64,000 nucleotides of DNA, from assembly GCF_011761475.1 (NCBI RefSeq), contig NZ_JAASRS010000001.1, positions 1,426,001 through 1,490,000 on the forward strand, in the 5' to 3' direction. Shown piece by piece: positions 25,390 through 34,390 of this stretch; position 1 is the stretch's first letter; every line of letters begins with the position of its first letter. The stretch is from Saccharococcus thermophilus (GTDB lineage: Bacteria > Bacillota > Bacilli > Bacillales > Anoxybacillaceae). The notes beneath the pieces are model-generated. The model saw only the letters and a list, made by a program, of their open reading frames with translations. It was not told the DNA's origin and did not search any database. A program made the position numbers and the translations under genes.

Positions 25390-25590
25390 TTATTTATTTT
25401 TTTTCGCTATTTTCGTTTTCACAATATATTGACCAATAATCCATGACAAAGCAGAAGCAGAAGAGATAACTAACGCCCGAACTATTCCATCAATATCCAT
25501 TTCATAAGGTTTAGATATTCCCCCAAAAATCATTATAAGAATAAAAAAACCTAGAAAATAAATAAAAAATCTTCCTATTGTTTGTTTCAA
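25390..25590 (-). CDS. Putative immunity protein of RHS orphan tip 1 (two membrane segments)
   Basis: A 66-residue membrane protein. I place the start at TTG 25588-25590, because AAGGAGG lies six bases upstream; a longer frame begins earlier without such a site. Segments are FFIYFLGFFILIMIFGGI and ALVISSASALSWIIGQYIV, with a basic tail KTKIAKKNK. It follows the toxin tip at 25696 by about 105 bases on the same strand. Position, small size and the same two-segment design as the proteins after the other two toxin ends make an immunity function likely. No sequence family is recognised. Confidence 0.6.
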   Translation of the reverse strand: MKQTIGRFFIYFLGFFILIMIFGGISKPYEMDIDGIVRALVISSASALSWIIGQYIVKTKIAKKNK

Positions 25591-25695
25591 ATTATCCCTC
25601 CTTCCAGAGGAACCCATTGCCATAAAATCAATCTAGGCTCTTATGGCAATGGGTTGTAAAGAAGTTTCTACTTTATTGATTCTTTGCTACACATT

Positions 25696-26898
25696 TTACA
25701 AGTTAAGGTATCCGTTATTCGGTACATGATCCTTTGAATCTATACGGGCAAAAATTTTGCTACCTGGATCCGTTGCCCACATTAACACGTTAAATAGAAC
25801 ATTAGCAGCATTTGCTACATAACTAGCAATTCGGGCAGATATACCTTTAGCAAGAAGTTTCTTTTTTAGTTCATTTGCAAACATGATTGCAGCTCTGTCA
25901 GCAAGATATTTCTTTGATAGGTTTCTTAGATAAAGAGAAAGTCCACCAATTCCCCCACCAACAAGTGCAGTTATTCCCCAATTAATAGCATTACTTACAA
26001 ACCATTTTGAATTCCACCAGTGATTTCCCCAATAGTACCCATCTGGATCGACATGCATTACAGGATTATTCGCAGCATATGCAAACATATTTTCCAATAA
26101 TGTGAAATCACCTTTATGCATTGCAGGTTCTGTTATGGCGAGGTCAGTAATACCCTTTACAACCATTGCATTATCTGCATTAATGAACCTACCCACTTCA
26201 GGATTGTAATACCTACTCATCAAATAGTATAACCCAGTTTCCTCATCATAATAATAACCCGCATAACGGTATGGGTTGGCTAATGCCATGGCGCCGGTTT
26301 TGGAAAGAATATTCCCCCACGCATCGTATTGATATTCCGCAACGACATTTCCGCTCGCATCCGTTAATGCCATGACATCTCCGTGGCCGTTAAGGTGATA
26401 ATAGTAAGTGACTCCACCTTTGGTCATCGTGACTGGGTGGCCGTCTGCGTCCCACGTATACTCCGCCACGATGTTATTGTTGGCATCTGTTTCATATAGC
26501 ACTTGGTTCGAGTCGCCATCGTAGTGATAATAGATGGTTCCGTTTGATGTGGTTTTGCTGATCCGTCTTCCAAGCTGATCATACGTGAATGACGCGATGG
26601 TGGCGCCAGACGCATTTTTCACTTCAATGAGACGGTTGTCATCATCGTACACAAATGTCTTATTGCCATTGTTCGTTAAATTGCCATTGGCATCGTACGT
26701 GTACGCTTGTCCGTTGACGGCCGTTAATTGGTCGGCGGCGTCATACGTGTACGTTGTTGTAGTAGTCGTCGTTCCATCATTTACGATTTTCTTCGTGCGG
26801 TTCCTGACAGCATTGTATTCGTATGTGTTCGGATGTTTTCTTCGTTTCGTGTATATCAAAGCTCTCTTCATTTGGTCACTTCGATAATAAAAAAACAA
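25696..26898 (-). CDS. Orphan RHS/WapA C-terminal tip 1 with toxin end
   Basis: About 360 residues of RHS repeats, nearly identical to the WapA gene from about 26828 down to 26230 (YDAAGQLT-type YD repeats, YHYDGDSNQVLYETDAN). The RHS core end is YAGYYYDEETGLYYLMSRYY and NNPVMHVDPDGYY. The final 110 residues are unique: WFVSNAINWGITALVGGGIGG followed by KKKLLAKGISARIASYV and a C-terminal DSKDHVPNNGYLNL. The first 25 codons are not RHS and there is no secretion signal, so it is a displaced cassette that could replace the WapA end by recombination rather than a free-standing toxin. The putative immunity gene follows. Confidence 0.85.
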   Translation of the reverse strand: MFFYYRSDQMKRALIYTKRRKHPNTYEYNAVRNRTKKIVNDGTTTTTTTYTYDAADQLTAVNGQAYTYDANGNLTNNGNKTFVYDDDNRLIEVKNASGATIASFTYDQLGRRISKTTSNGTIYYHYDGDSNQVLYETDANNNIVAEYTWDADGHPVTMTKGGVTYYYHLNGHGDVMALTDASGNVVAEYQYDAWGNILSKTGAMALANPYRYAGYYYDEETGLYYLMSRYYNPEVGRFINADNAMVVKGITDLAITEPAMHKGDFTLLENMFAYAANNPVMHVDPDGYYWGNHWWNSKWFVSNAINWGITALVGGGIGGLSLYLRNLSKKYLADRAAIMFANELKKKLLAKGISARIASYVANAANVLFNVLMWATDPGSKIFARIDSKDHVPNNGYLNL

Positions 26899-26986
26899 CC
26901 TCAGCGAGTGTCCAAATTCATTAGGGGGCTAATGAGCAATTTCGTTACCAAAATTCACAAAAAGGAATATTTTGGTGAATCGTTGG

Positions 26987-27196
26987 TTACATGAAAAATG
27001 CAATAAGGAGTAACCCGAGACCTGTAAGAAATCCAGCAATTAAACTAGCGTTCTCCATCAGAAAATCTAATCTACATTTATACGTAGGTTTGTATGAGTA
27101 AAATCTTTTTATTGACCATAATCCAAAAATAATAACAAAAAGTAGTCCAAACAAAACTAACATCGAAGTGTCTTTCTTAATTGTTATAATTTCCAT
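26987..27196 (-). CDS. Putative immunity protein of RHS orphan tip 2 (two membrane segments)
   Basis: A 69-residue membrane protein with segments MLVLFGLLFVIIFGLWSI and ASLIAGFLTGLGLLLIAFFM separated by a basic loop (KRFYSYKPTYKCR). A GAGGAGGTAAAA lies before the ATG on the reverse strand. It is the first gene after orphan tip 2 (27495), 298 bases away, and before orphan tip 1. The position and architecture fit an immunity protein. I recognise no family. Confidence 0.55.
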   Translation of the reverse strand: MEIITIKKDTSMLVLFGLLFVIIFGLWSIKRFYSYKPTYKCRLDFLMENASLIAGFLTGLGLLLIAFFM

Positions 27197-27494
27197 TTTT
27201 ACCTCCTCTAGTAATTACTCAATATTAACGATTGGAACCAAGTATAATTTTAATTCTTTTTACTTGTTGACATCTAAATCTTATAGTAAATTATTATGAT
27301 TTTTGATACCATATGAAAATTTAAACAAGTAACAATTTCTTAAATATGTCAAAAAATCCGTAGTACCTGATTAGGTTATTCTACGACCCCCAACTAAAAA
27401 AAGAAGAGTGGTCTTTCCAAAATTATTAGGAAAGACCATTGTTTAATTTGTCAACTTGGTTCGTTAAAAAGTAGTAATTAATGTACCTAGGCAA
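27197..27494. other. Spacer between orphan tip 2 and its putative immunity gene
   Basis: AT-rich, without a convincing ORF. It contains a hairpin at 27408-27436 (GGTCTTTCC against GGAAAGACC) that can act as a leftward terminator about 60 bases after the tip 2 stop, followed by T-rich sequence. The immunity gene may therefore need its own promoter, probably in the AT-rich stretch 27200-27350. Confidence 0.5.
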
Positions 27495-28193
27495 TCATCG
27501 TCTAAAAATTAAATTAGGAACCTTGATACTCATATAGAATATAGTTTTCCTTGTCCAATTATACCCTTTAGATATTCTTTTAAATGTAGCCTTAGAAACT
27601 TTTTTAGCTAAAAAGTTAACAACCTTTTCTGCGCCCCAAGTAAATATTACATTTGCAAGCACAGGGAAGAGATACCATTTCAAAAACTTTTTCACTGCAT
27701 AACCAGCAGCTCCACCTATTGCAAACCCAATTCCTGTACTTATTAGAAAGCCAGGAGTTATATTAATTGATACATATATATTTTGCCAACCACCACTAAC
27801 TTTAATGTAACTGTTAAAACCTAAATTAATCCGTTTTGAAAAATGCCCACTAGGATCAGTGAAATTAACAGGATTATTTTTTGTATAAGCATATTGATTT
27901 AAGCTTTGTGGATCATCTTCAAACCTATGGAACGCATCTCTCGTTAAGAAACGCCCGATGTTCGCATCGTATGCTATCAGGTAGTATAACCCAGTTTCTT
28001 CATCATAATAGTATCCTGCATAACAGTATGGGGTGGCCGATGCCATGGCGTTGGTTGGGGAAATGATTTTCCCCCCACACATCATATTGATATTTTTGCG
28101 ACAATAATTCCTCTCCTGTATAGTGACCAGGAGTTCCAATTCAGAGATCCAAACACATAAGTACCAAGAAAGAATACAAAATAAACACGGCAT
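27495..28193 (-). pseudogene. Orphan RHS/WapA tip 2 with toxin end (truncated cassette)
   Basis: RHS similarity starts only near 28085 (GKIISPTNAMASATPY, then YAGYYYDEETGLYYL) with a small deletion in the RHS motif, followed by TRDAFHRFEDDPQSLNQYAY and NNPVNFTDPSGHF. The last roughly 115 residues are a unique end: FNSYIKVSGGWQNIYVSI, a glycine-rich hydrophobic stretch GFLISTGIGFAIGGAAGYAV and a basic tail WTRKTIFYMSIKVPNLIFRR. The N-terminal 30 residues of the open frame are not RHS. Without signal peptide or repeats it is a silent cassette or remnant. Confidence 0.8.
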
Positions 28194-28222
28194 GAGTCCT
28201 TTGTAATTTAGAACTCATGCCA
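28190..28222 (-). terminator. Leftward terminator after the WapA immunity gene
   Basis: GGCATGAGT pairs with ACTCATGCC around a 15-base loop; on the reverse strand GTGTTTATTTTGT follows. It is about 95 bases past the putative immunity gene stop and just before the orphan tip 2 frame. Confidence 0.6.
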
Positions 28223-28316
28223 CGTAATAGCTAGTCTTTTTTTAGATTCTACTTGACAGGTACACGTTCATAATGGCAGCCTTTTACTAAAGAAATAGGT
28301 AAAATGGTATTAAGAA

Positions 28317-28499
28317 TTATTTTTTGTTTTTACCACTGTTAAGGAAGAGATATAGAATTAAAAGTGAAATCCCCAAACCTAAAGGAAACACAATCAAATA
28401 ATAGTTAATATTTTTTTTGTGTATCCCTAATAAAATGTCTAGATGATTACAGAAAGTGAACCAAATAAACAAAATAATTAAAAACAACCATTTTTTCAT
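28317..28499 (-). CDS. Putative immunity protein of the WapA toxin (two membrane segments)
   Basis: A 60-residue membrane protein: WLFLIILFIWFTFC and YLIVFPLGLGISLLILYLFL with a short loop (GIHKKNIN) and a basic tail. Its ATG overlaps the wapA stop (TAATG), so it is translated by coupling right after the toxin. This tight linkage is the strongest evidence for an immunity role. The design matches the two other small proteins downstream of the orphan tips, though the sequences are not clearly related. Confidence 0.7.
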   Translation of the reverse strand: MKKWLFLIILFIWFTFCNHLDILLGIHKKNINYYLIVFPLGLGISLLILYLFLNSGKNKK

Positions 28500-31400
28500 T
28501 AAATATCAATCCATCCATTTCTTGGTTTACGGTCAATACTATCAAGTTTTTTCGCAATCCAACCACCTATGTCATAATAGTCCAATACAGTATCCACTAT
28601 AAAGCCTAGACTGACAGCTAGGGATCCTGCACCCCAAGCTATAAGCTTATCCTTTACAGTCTTGTAAAACATTCTTCTTGCTGCTTCTTTTCCTTTTTTC
28701 TTAATATAGGCTTGAATTGCGGCAAGACCAAAACTGCCAGTAAGGGCCCAACTGACAGCAGTATTAAAAACTGAGCCAGCCCAATCTACACTTATTATTC
28801 TTAAATGTCCACTTGGATCAACATACATAACAGGGTTATTTTGTGTATAGGTATATTGATTTAAGCTTAATGTATCATTTTCAAAACCATGGAAAGTATC
28901 TCTGGTAATAAATCGGCCTGTCTTAGAATCATAATAACGAGCCATTAGATAATACAATCCTGTCACTTCATCATATCGATAACCCGCATAACGATATGGG
29001 TTAGACGAAGCCATCGTCCCTGTTTGCGAAATAATATTCCCCCAAGCATCATAGCTGTATTCAGCTACGACATTACCGCTTGAATCCGTTAGAGCTGTTA
29101 CATCACCATGTCCGTTTACATGATAATAATAAGTTACCCCATTCTTCGTCATCGTTGCCGGATTACCTAACGAATCAAAGGTGTATTCCGCAACGATGTT
29201 ATTGTTGGCATCTGTTTCATACAAGACTCTATTGGAGTCCCCATCATAGTGATAATAGATGGTTCCATTTGATGTGGTTTTACTGATGCGTCTTCCTAGA
29301 TGATCATAATTAAAGGACGCGATGGTTGTACCAGACGCATTTTTTACTTCAATAAGACGGTTGTCATCATCATACACAAATGTCTTATTGCCGTTGTTCG
29401 TTAAATTGCCATTGGCATCGTAGGTGTATGCTTGTCCGTTGACGGTCGTTAATTGGTCGGCGGCGTCATACGTGTACGTTGTTGTAGTAGTCGTCGTTCC
29501 ATCATTTACGATTTTCTTCGTACGGTTCCCCACAGCATCGTATTCGTACGTGATGGTTGTTCCGTCTGCTAGTGTTTCTTTTGTCAACTGATTCAATGCA
29601 TCATATTGATACGTGATCGTTCCATTGTTCGTTTCTACAGTGGTAATGTTGCCATTGGCATCATAGCTGTAGTTGAAGTAATTTAAGACATTGCTGTTCG
29701 CGCCCAAGTTTTTAATCGATTTCAACTGATTGGCATCATTATACTCGTAGGCGGTATAGGTGCCATTCGCATGGATGATGGATGAAATATTCCCTCGCTC
29801 ATCGTACGTAAATCTCGCAAGGTTGGCGCTGTTTCTGGACAACACGACTAGCTGATCCAACGGATTGTAGCTGTATCCGATGGTGTCGGTTGTTGTACCC
29901 GCTGTGATGGAGGTGGACGTCACGTTTCCGTTATTGTCGTAGCCATAGGCAATGGAATTAGATGCCCCTTTACTGATTCGTGTTGGACGATTATTCTTAT
30001 CATACGTGTACGTGATCGTATTTCCGCTTGCATCCGTCACCGATGTCACGTTGCCATTGGCATCGTAATTCAACGTCCATTTCGTCACGCCATTGTAAGC
30101 AATCGAAACAAGGCGGTTCAGCGCGTTGTAGCTATAGGATACCTTATCGCCATTGGCGTAGGTAACCTTTGTGAGATTGCCGTTTTTATCATAGGCAAAG
30201 GACGTCGTTTGATTTAACGGGTTCGTGAAACCAGAAACCTGATTCAACTCATTATACGTATAGTTGGTTATATAATTCTTTGCATTCTTAACCGATGTAC
30301 GATTTCCTACACCGTCATAACCATACGTCGTCACATTGCCGTTTGGATCCGTGACTTTTGTCAATTGGTTATTGGCATTATATTCATAAGAAGTCGTTTT
30401 TCCCTTTCCATCCGTTACACTTGTCTGGTTTCCTACGGCATCATACGTGTAAGAAACCGTATTTCCTGCCGGATCTTTGATTTGGGTTACATAGTTTTTC
30501 TTCGCATCATACGTGTAAGCAGTATGGGAAGCCCCTACTTCTAGGCGCATTGCATCAAACCATGCGGTTCCGGTTTGATTAAAATAGTAGTAATACACTT
30601 CAATGTAATCAAACGCTTGTTTCGGCTTGACTTCCGCTGCCACATGCTGCCAGTCGGTCTTCGTTTTGTCAAAATCGTTGGCATAGTCCCAATCCGTTGT
30701 GCCATTCGTATAGTGGATCGCTACTTGTAAATTATAGTATCCACCGTTTGGATTTGCGCCTTCTTGTTTCGACCATCCGGACAACGTCAGTTTGGTATTG
30801 CTGTCGCCGGAAATATTGATCCGTTGTTTAATATATTTATTTTTTCCAGATTCCCCAGTAATTTTGAACGAGTTGTCTCCGACATATACATTGACAGCCG
30901 TTGCATCCATCCCATCATTCGCAGAAAGGTTTCCGCTTGTTGTCCAGTTGTCCGGAATACCGTCCCCATTGCTATCTCGCTCGAAGCTGGAATTGTCTAC
31001 AAGGTTATAGGCACTGACAACCGTTCCTTTCTCTAATTGAATGCCGTCAAAATAAGCAATTCCCGAACCGGCATTTAAGCCAACCGATACCCGAATAGAT
31101 TTGGTGCCAGTTGGTGCGTTATCCGCCACGACATGAAGCCGGGTCCAATCGTGTGTACCAGCTAATTCATAAGAAACTTTTTGATTCAGCCAGTTTCCTT
31201 GCGCATCAAAATATTCCACTTTGATCAGCGCTTGTGCGGAGGTGGCGGATGTTTTCACATAACCACTCGCCACATAGGTTCCGCCATCATACGGCTGTTT
31301 GTCGGAGCTGACAATCGCCCATCCGGTCGGATTCGAAATTTTTATTGCTTTATTTCCGAATTTGCTGGTTGTCGTCCAATCGAATGTGGCTGTTTTTCCT

Positions 31401-34072
31401 GTCTCGATCGCTTTCGTCCAGTTATCTGGCCAGTTATCCGCATTATCATCGATTTCAAAACTGGAGTTGCTTGCCAAGTTATCCGCCGTAGACATCGGAT
31501 ATGTGGAATACTCAAGATTTCCAACGCTATCGTATCGTTGGGCAACCGATTGGGCATAAGGATCAATGGATTCCGTTTGATTATTATTTTGGTCATAATC
31601 AAAGGTGCTCACGTTGCTATTGAAATCTTGTGCTTTGATGAGGTTGTTTTGAAAATCATACGTATATTGAGCCGATTGATTTTCTGGCAATTGCACACTT
31701 ATGATATTTCCTTTTTCATCATATTGATAGATGAAAGCTGCTGTTCCATTTACCTTATTTTCATTTGGTTCAATCACTTGAGTTAAGTTGTTGTTATTAT
31801 CATAGTCAAACGTGGTTACTGCTTTATTTTGAGCATCCAAAGGATTTTCCGTGATTTGAACGACATTCCCGTTCGCGTTGTATGTGTAATCGACCCGCCG
31901 GCCTTCTCCATCTGTCACCGATGTAACACTATTCGTTTGGTCATAAGAATAGCTTGTGGTACTGGTTGTCGGCGTACCGTTGATCGTGATCGGCCGCTCG
32001 ATACTGATGACGCGGTCAGACGTATCGTAGCGAATCGTTGTGGTGATATTTCTAGCATTTTTGATGCTGGTTAAATTATGATTGGAATCATAAGTAAACG
32101 AGGTCACATTCCCTTGTGCATCGGTGACTTTGGTTAAGTTCCCAGAAGTATCATACTCATAAGAGATCGTTCTGTTTGCTGGATCTGTAATGCTGGCATA
32201 CCCGTTCGTTCCATACGCAATGGTAGTGGTGCGTCCCGATGCATCCGTAATGGAAGTTAACTTACCATTCGCATTATAATTAAATGTGGTGGTGTTTCCG
32301 TTTGTATCGACAATACGAGAAAGGTTTCCGTCCGTATTGAAATGAAATTTCGTGCCGTCTGTTTTGGTAATGGTATAGGTGCCATCGGCATTCTTGACTA
32401 AATCGAGATAGACACCACCGGCTGCTTCATATCCGCCACCGATTTTTTCACCAAAAATATGACGAGTATTGTCTTCATCGACAAAGGTAATCGGTCCGCT
32501 GCCTGAATCCCATAGATTCATTTCCACATTGGTGAACCAGCCATAACCGAACATTCCATTCAAGCCGGACTTTCGGCTATTGTACGTTCTCGTAATCTCG
32601 ACGTCTTCCCCCAAACCAGGAATCGCAAGATCGGTTTCTTGTAAAACCAGGTTTCCGTTAGCCGGGTTCACCCCGTCTTTCGTGGTCATCCAGAACGACT
32701 CGGTGCCGATGGGCTCCACCCAATAGTTGATCGTAATGCGCGGAGTATTGGTGCCGCTGTTTACGGTATTAAAGGTACGATATGGCGATGATGCTTCGTT
32801 TTGCTGCTTCAGCATCAGCCCATAGTTCGGTTGAATGCCATTATACCAGTCCTTAACTAACTGAGTGATGTCCCAGCTCCAGTACGCATTCGCTGTGTTG
32901 CTTGTTACCGTTGATTCTTTCGTGCTTCCGATGGAAGGTTGATTATTCCAGGTGACCGAAGAGGTCCAATTGCTTGTAATCCGGTATAAATCAATGGACA
33001 CTTGTTGACCGTCCGTATTCGTTTGGTACGCATTAAAAGTCGCGCTCGAAATCACACTGTCACTTGGAAGGCTTGGAAGATAAAATCTTACCAAAGCACG
33101 TGTAATGCCGAAATAACTGTTATAACCTGTATGCATGTATGTGTTGCTGGAATAGATCGAATCCGGGAAGTTGCTCGCGATAAAATTATCCCTTAAAACA
33201 TCCCAGTTATTAATGGTAGGATCAATCGTGACTGGATAATTTGTGTCCGGATCTTGTAAAAAGCTTTCATCCGCTACGACATCGACGTAAGTTTTACCAT
33301 CTTCTTTACGCAGCTGAAGAGTGACTTTATCCGAATACTTATGGTTTGCGTCGGTCATATACGGCTTTGCGAAATACCACTTTGGATTTCCTTTTTGATC
33401 TTCCAAAACGATGGTCCCATCTTTTTTAGTGATGGCATTTAATCCTTTTAGTTTTAATTCAAAAGAAAATGTGTTGGTACTAGGCTTACTGTTCAGGATG
33501 ATATCTTCCTTTACCGCATCTCCATGGATACGATATCGTACATCTGTTTGTTCAAATAACCCTTTATAAGTGATTTCATTATTTTTCACAACACCTTGTA
33601 CATTTTTTCCTTGTACAGGGGTGAAGGAAAGGCTTTTATCTTTTTCTTCGACAGAAACAAGTTCAGCTTGATTAGATTGTTCTGCAAACTTTGCTTTAAA
33701 TGCATTTGCTGTGTTTTCAAACTGATTTGCCTCGCCCGGCTTTAAGTCATTGTTGATTTTTTTCCACTTCTTATCATTAGGATCTTGATAAAATTGAGGC
33801 TGTAAGTAAATCTCTTCCGTAAAGCTTCCATCTGGATTTAAGTAGCGTGTCGAATACTTTGTCCGTTTACTTTCTAATTCCAGTTTTGATTTTGGAAGTT
33901 TCCTAGGTAGCTCACCAATATCAGCTTCAATGTTTTGCTTTTTTTGTACTGCCCGTTCCGATTTACCAGGAGCAGCTTGTGCAAATGGGGGAGCAAGGAA
34001 ACTAAAAATTAAACAAAATGAAAGAATAACAGCGATTAGGCGATGGTGATTAGGCAGCGGCTTCTCTATCAC
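28499..34072 (-). CDS. wapA: WapA-like secreted RHS polymorphic toxin (1857 residues)
   Basis: A cell-wall-associated contact-dependent toxin. In order: signal peptide (1-33, FSFLAPPFAQA), a basic linker, a DNRLRE-type domain at about 285-455 (SWTSSVTWNNQPSIG and WDITQLVKDWYNG), the DUF6531 RHS entry (DGVNPANGNLVLQETDL), YD repeats from about 560, two carbohydrate-binding-like modules at about 865-1180 (NSSFEIDDNADNWPDNW and NSSFERDSNGDGIPDNW) embedded in the repeats, more YD repeats, the RHS core end YRYDEVTGLYYLMARYY and DPSGHL at about 1756, and a roughly 100-residue toxin end. That end (WALTGSFGLAAIQAYIKKKGKEAARRMF) is homologous to orphan tip 1. The start is GTG behind AAAGGAAG. The toxin activity is not recognised. 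Confidence 0.9.
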   Translation of the reverse strand: MIEKPLPNHHRLIAVILSFCLIFSFLAPPFAQAAPGKSERAVQKKQNIEADIGELPRKLPKSKLELESKRTKYSTRYLNPDGSFTEEIYLQPQFYQDPNDKKWKKINNDLKPGEANQFENTANAFKAKFAEQSNQAELVSVEEKDKSLSFTPVQGKNVQGVVKNNEITYKGLFEQTDVRYRIHGDAVKEDIILNSKPSTNTFSFELKLKGLNAITKKDGTIVLEDQKGNPKWYFAKPYMTDANHKYSDKVTLQLRKEDGKTYVDVVADESFLQDPDTNYPVTIDPTINNWDVLRDNFIASNFPDSIYSSNTYMHTGYNSYFGITRALVRFYLPSLPSDSVISSATFNAYQTNTDGQQVSIDLYRITSNWTSSVTWNNQPSIGSTKESTVTSNTANAYWSWDITQLVKDWYNGIQPNYGLMLKQQNEASSPYRTFNTVNSGTNTPRITINYWVEPIGTESFWMTTKDGVNPANGNLVLQETDLAIPGLGEDVEITRTYNSRKSGLNGMFGYGWFTNVEMNLWDSGSGPITFVDEDNTRHIFGEKIGGGYEAAGGVYLDLVKNADGTYTITKTDGTKFHFNTDGNLSRIVDTNGNTTTFNYNANGKLTSITDASGRTTTIAYGTNGYASITDPANRTISYEYDTSGNLTKVTDAQGNVTSFTYDSNHNLTSIKNARNITTTIRYDTSDRVISIERPITINGTPTTSTTSYSYDQTNSVTSVTDGEGRRVDYTYNANGNVVQITENPLDAQNKAVTTFDYDNNNNLTQVIEPNENKVNGTAAFIYQYDEKGNIISVQLPENQSAQYTYDFQNNLIKAQDFNSNVSTFDYDQNNNQTESIDPYAQSVAQRYDSVGNLEYSTYPMSTADNLASNSSFEIDDNADNWPDNWTKAIETGKTATFDWTTTSKFGNKAIKISNPTGWAIVSSDKQPYDGGTYVASGYVKTSATSAQALIKVEYFDAQGNWLNQKVSYELAGTHDWTRLHVVADNAPTGTKSIRVSVGLNAGSGIAYFDGIQLEKGTVVSAYNLVDNSSFERDSNGDGIPDNWTTSGNLSANDGMDATAVNVYVGDNSFKITGESGKNKYIKQRINISGDSNTKLTLSGWSKQEGANPNGGYYNLQVAIHYTNGTTDWDYANDFDKTKTDWQHVAAEVKPKQAFDYIEVYYYYFNQTGTAWFDAMRLEVGASHTAYTYDAKKNYVTQIKDPAGNTVSYTYDAVGNQTSVTDGKGKTTSYEYNANNQLTKVTDPNGNVTTYGYDGVGNRTSVKNAKNYITNYTYNELNQVSGFTNPLNQTTSFAYDKNGNLTKVTYANGDKVSYSYNALNRLVSIAYNGVTKWTLNYDANGNVTSVTDASGNTITYTYDKNNRPTRISKGASNSIAYGYDNNGNVTSTSITAGTTTDTIGYSYNPLDQLVVLSRNSANLARFTYDERGNISSIIHANGTYTAYEYNDANQLKSIKNLGANSNVLNYFNYSYDANGNITTVETNNGTITYQYDALNQLTKETLADGTTITYEYDAVGNRTKKIVNDGTTTTTTTYTYDAADQLTTVNGQAYTYDANGNLTNNGNKTFVYDDDNRLIEVKNASGTTIASFNYDHLGRRISKTTSNGTIYYHYDGDSNRVLYETDANNNIVAEYTFDSLGNPATMTKNGVTYYYHVNGHGDVTALTDSSGNVVAEYSYDAWGNIISQTGTMASSNPYRYAGYRYDEVTGLYYLMARYYDSKTGRFITRDTFHGFENDTLSLNQYTYTQNNPVMYVDPSGHLRIISVDWAGSVFNTAVSWALTGSFGLAAIQAYIKKKGKEAARRMFYKTVKDKLIAWGAGSLAVSLGFIVDTVLDYYDIGGWIAKKLDSIDRKPRNGWIDI

Positions 34073-34317
34073 TTTATTTTTCTTCCTTTCGTAATTTTCT
34101 GATCATCCGGATGACAATCAAATTATAGCAATATGGTAGATATATTGGGAATAATCCAATTATTGTAAAATGACAACCGATAGCTTTCATGCTTACAAAA
34201 TGGCGGAATTTCCCCATTTTCCGCCGTTCCCGCTTGATTAATGATAAGAGATAAAAAATGACCATTATTGTTCAAAAATGGTAAATTCACCTTTAAAGAC
34301 GAATTTCAGACTGTAGA
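34073..34317. other. Upstream region of wapA
   Basis: AT-rich leader of about 245 bases that must contain the wapA promoter. A 63-codon reverse frame ends one base before the wapA start (MGKFRHFVSMKAIG in its middle), but it has no ribosome binding site and no family, so I do not call it. Confidence 0.4.
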
Positions 34318-34356
34318 CAAAAAGGGTTACAGACGAATGTCTGTAACCCTTTTTAG
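34318..34356. terminator. Strong bidirectional terminator
   Basis: AAAGGGTTACAGAC pairs perfectly with GTCTGTAACCCTTT around GAAT, with T-rich sequence on both strands. It ends the ABC-2 exporter operon (stop at 34391) and insulates wapA. Confidence 0.9.
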
Positions 34357-34390
34357 CTTGCTGGCAATCTGAGCAGAGGACTTTCCCTCC

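Noticed and set aside
30764-31786. Several plus-strand open frames of 70-200 codons
   Set aside because: They are antisense shadows of the wapA gene, which is open over 1857 codons with clear domains.
29400-32400. Regularly spaced similar segments that might suggest a CRISPR array or tandem repeat RNA
   Set aside because: They are the YD repeats of the RHS protein: degenerate, in frame, without constant direct repeats of 25-40 bases and spacers.
34074-34265. 63-codon reverse frame directly before wapA
   Set aside because: It lacks a ribosome binding site and family; its position one base from the wapA start is probably chance.
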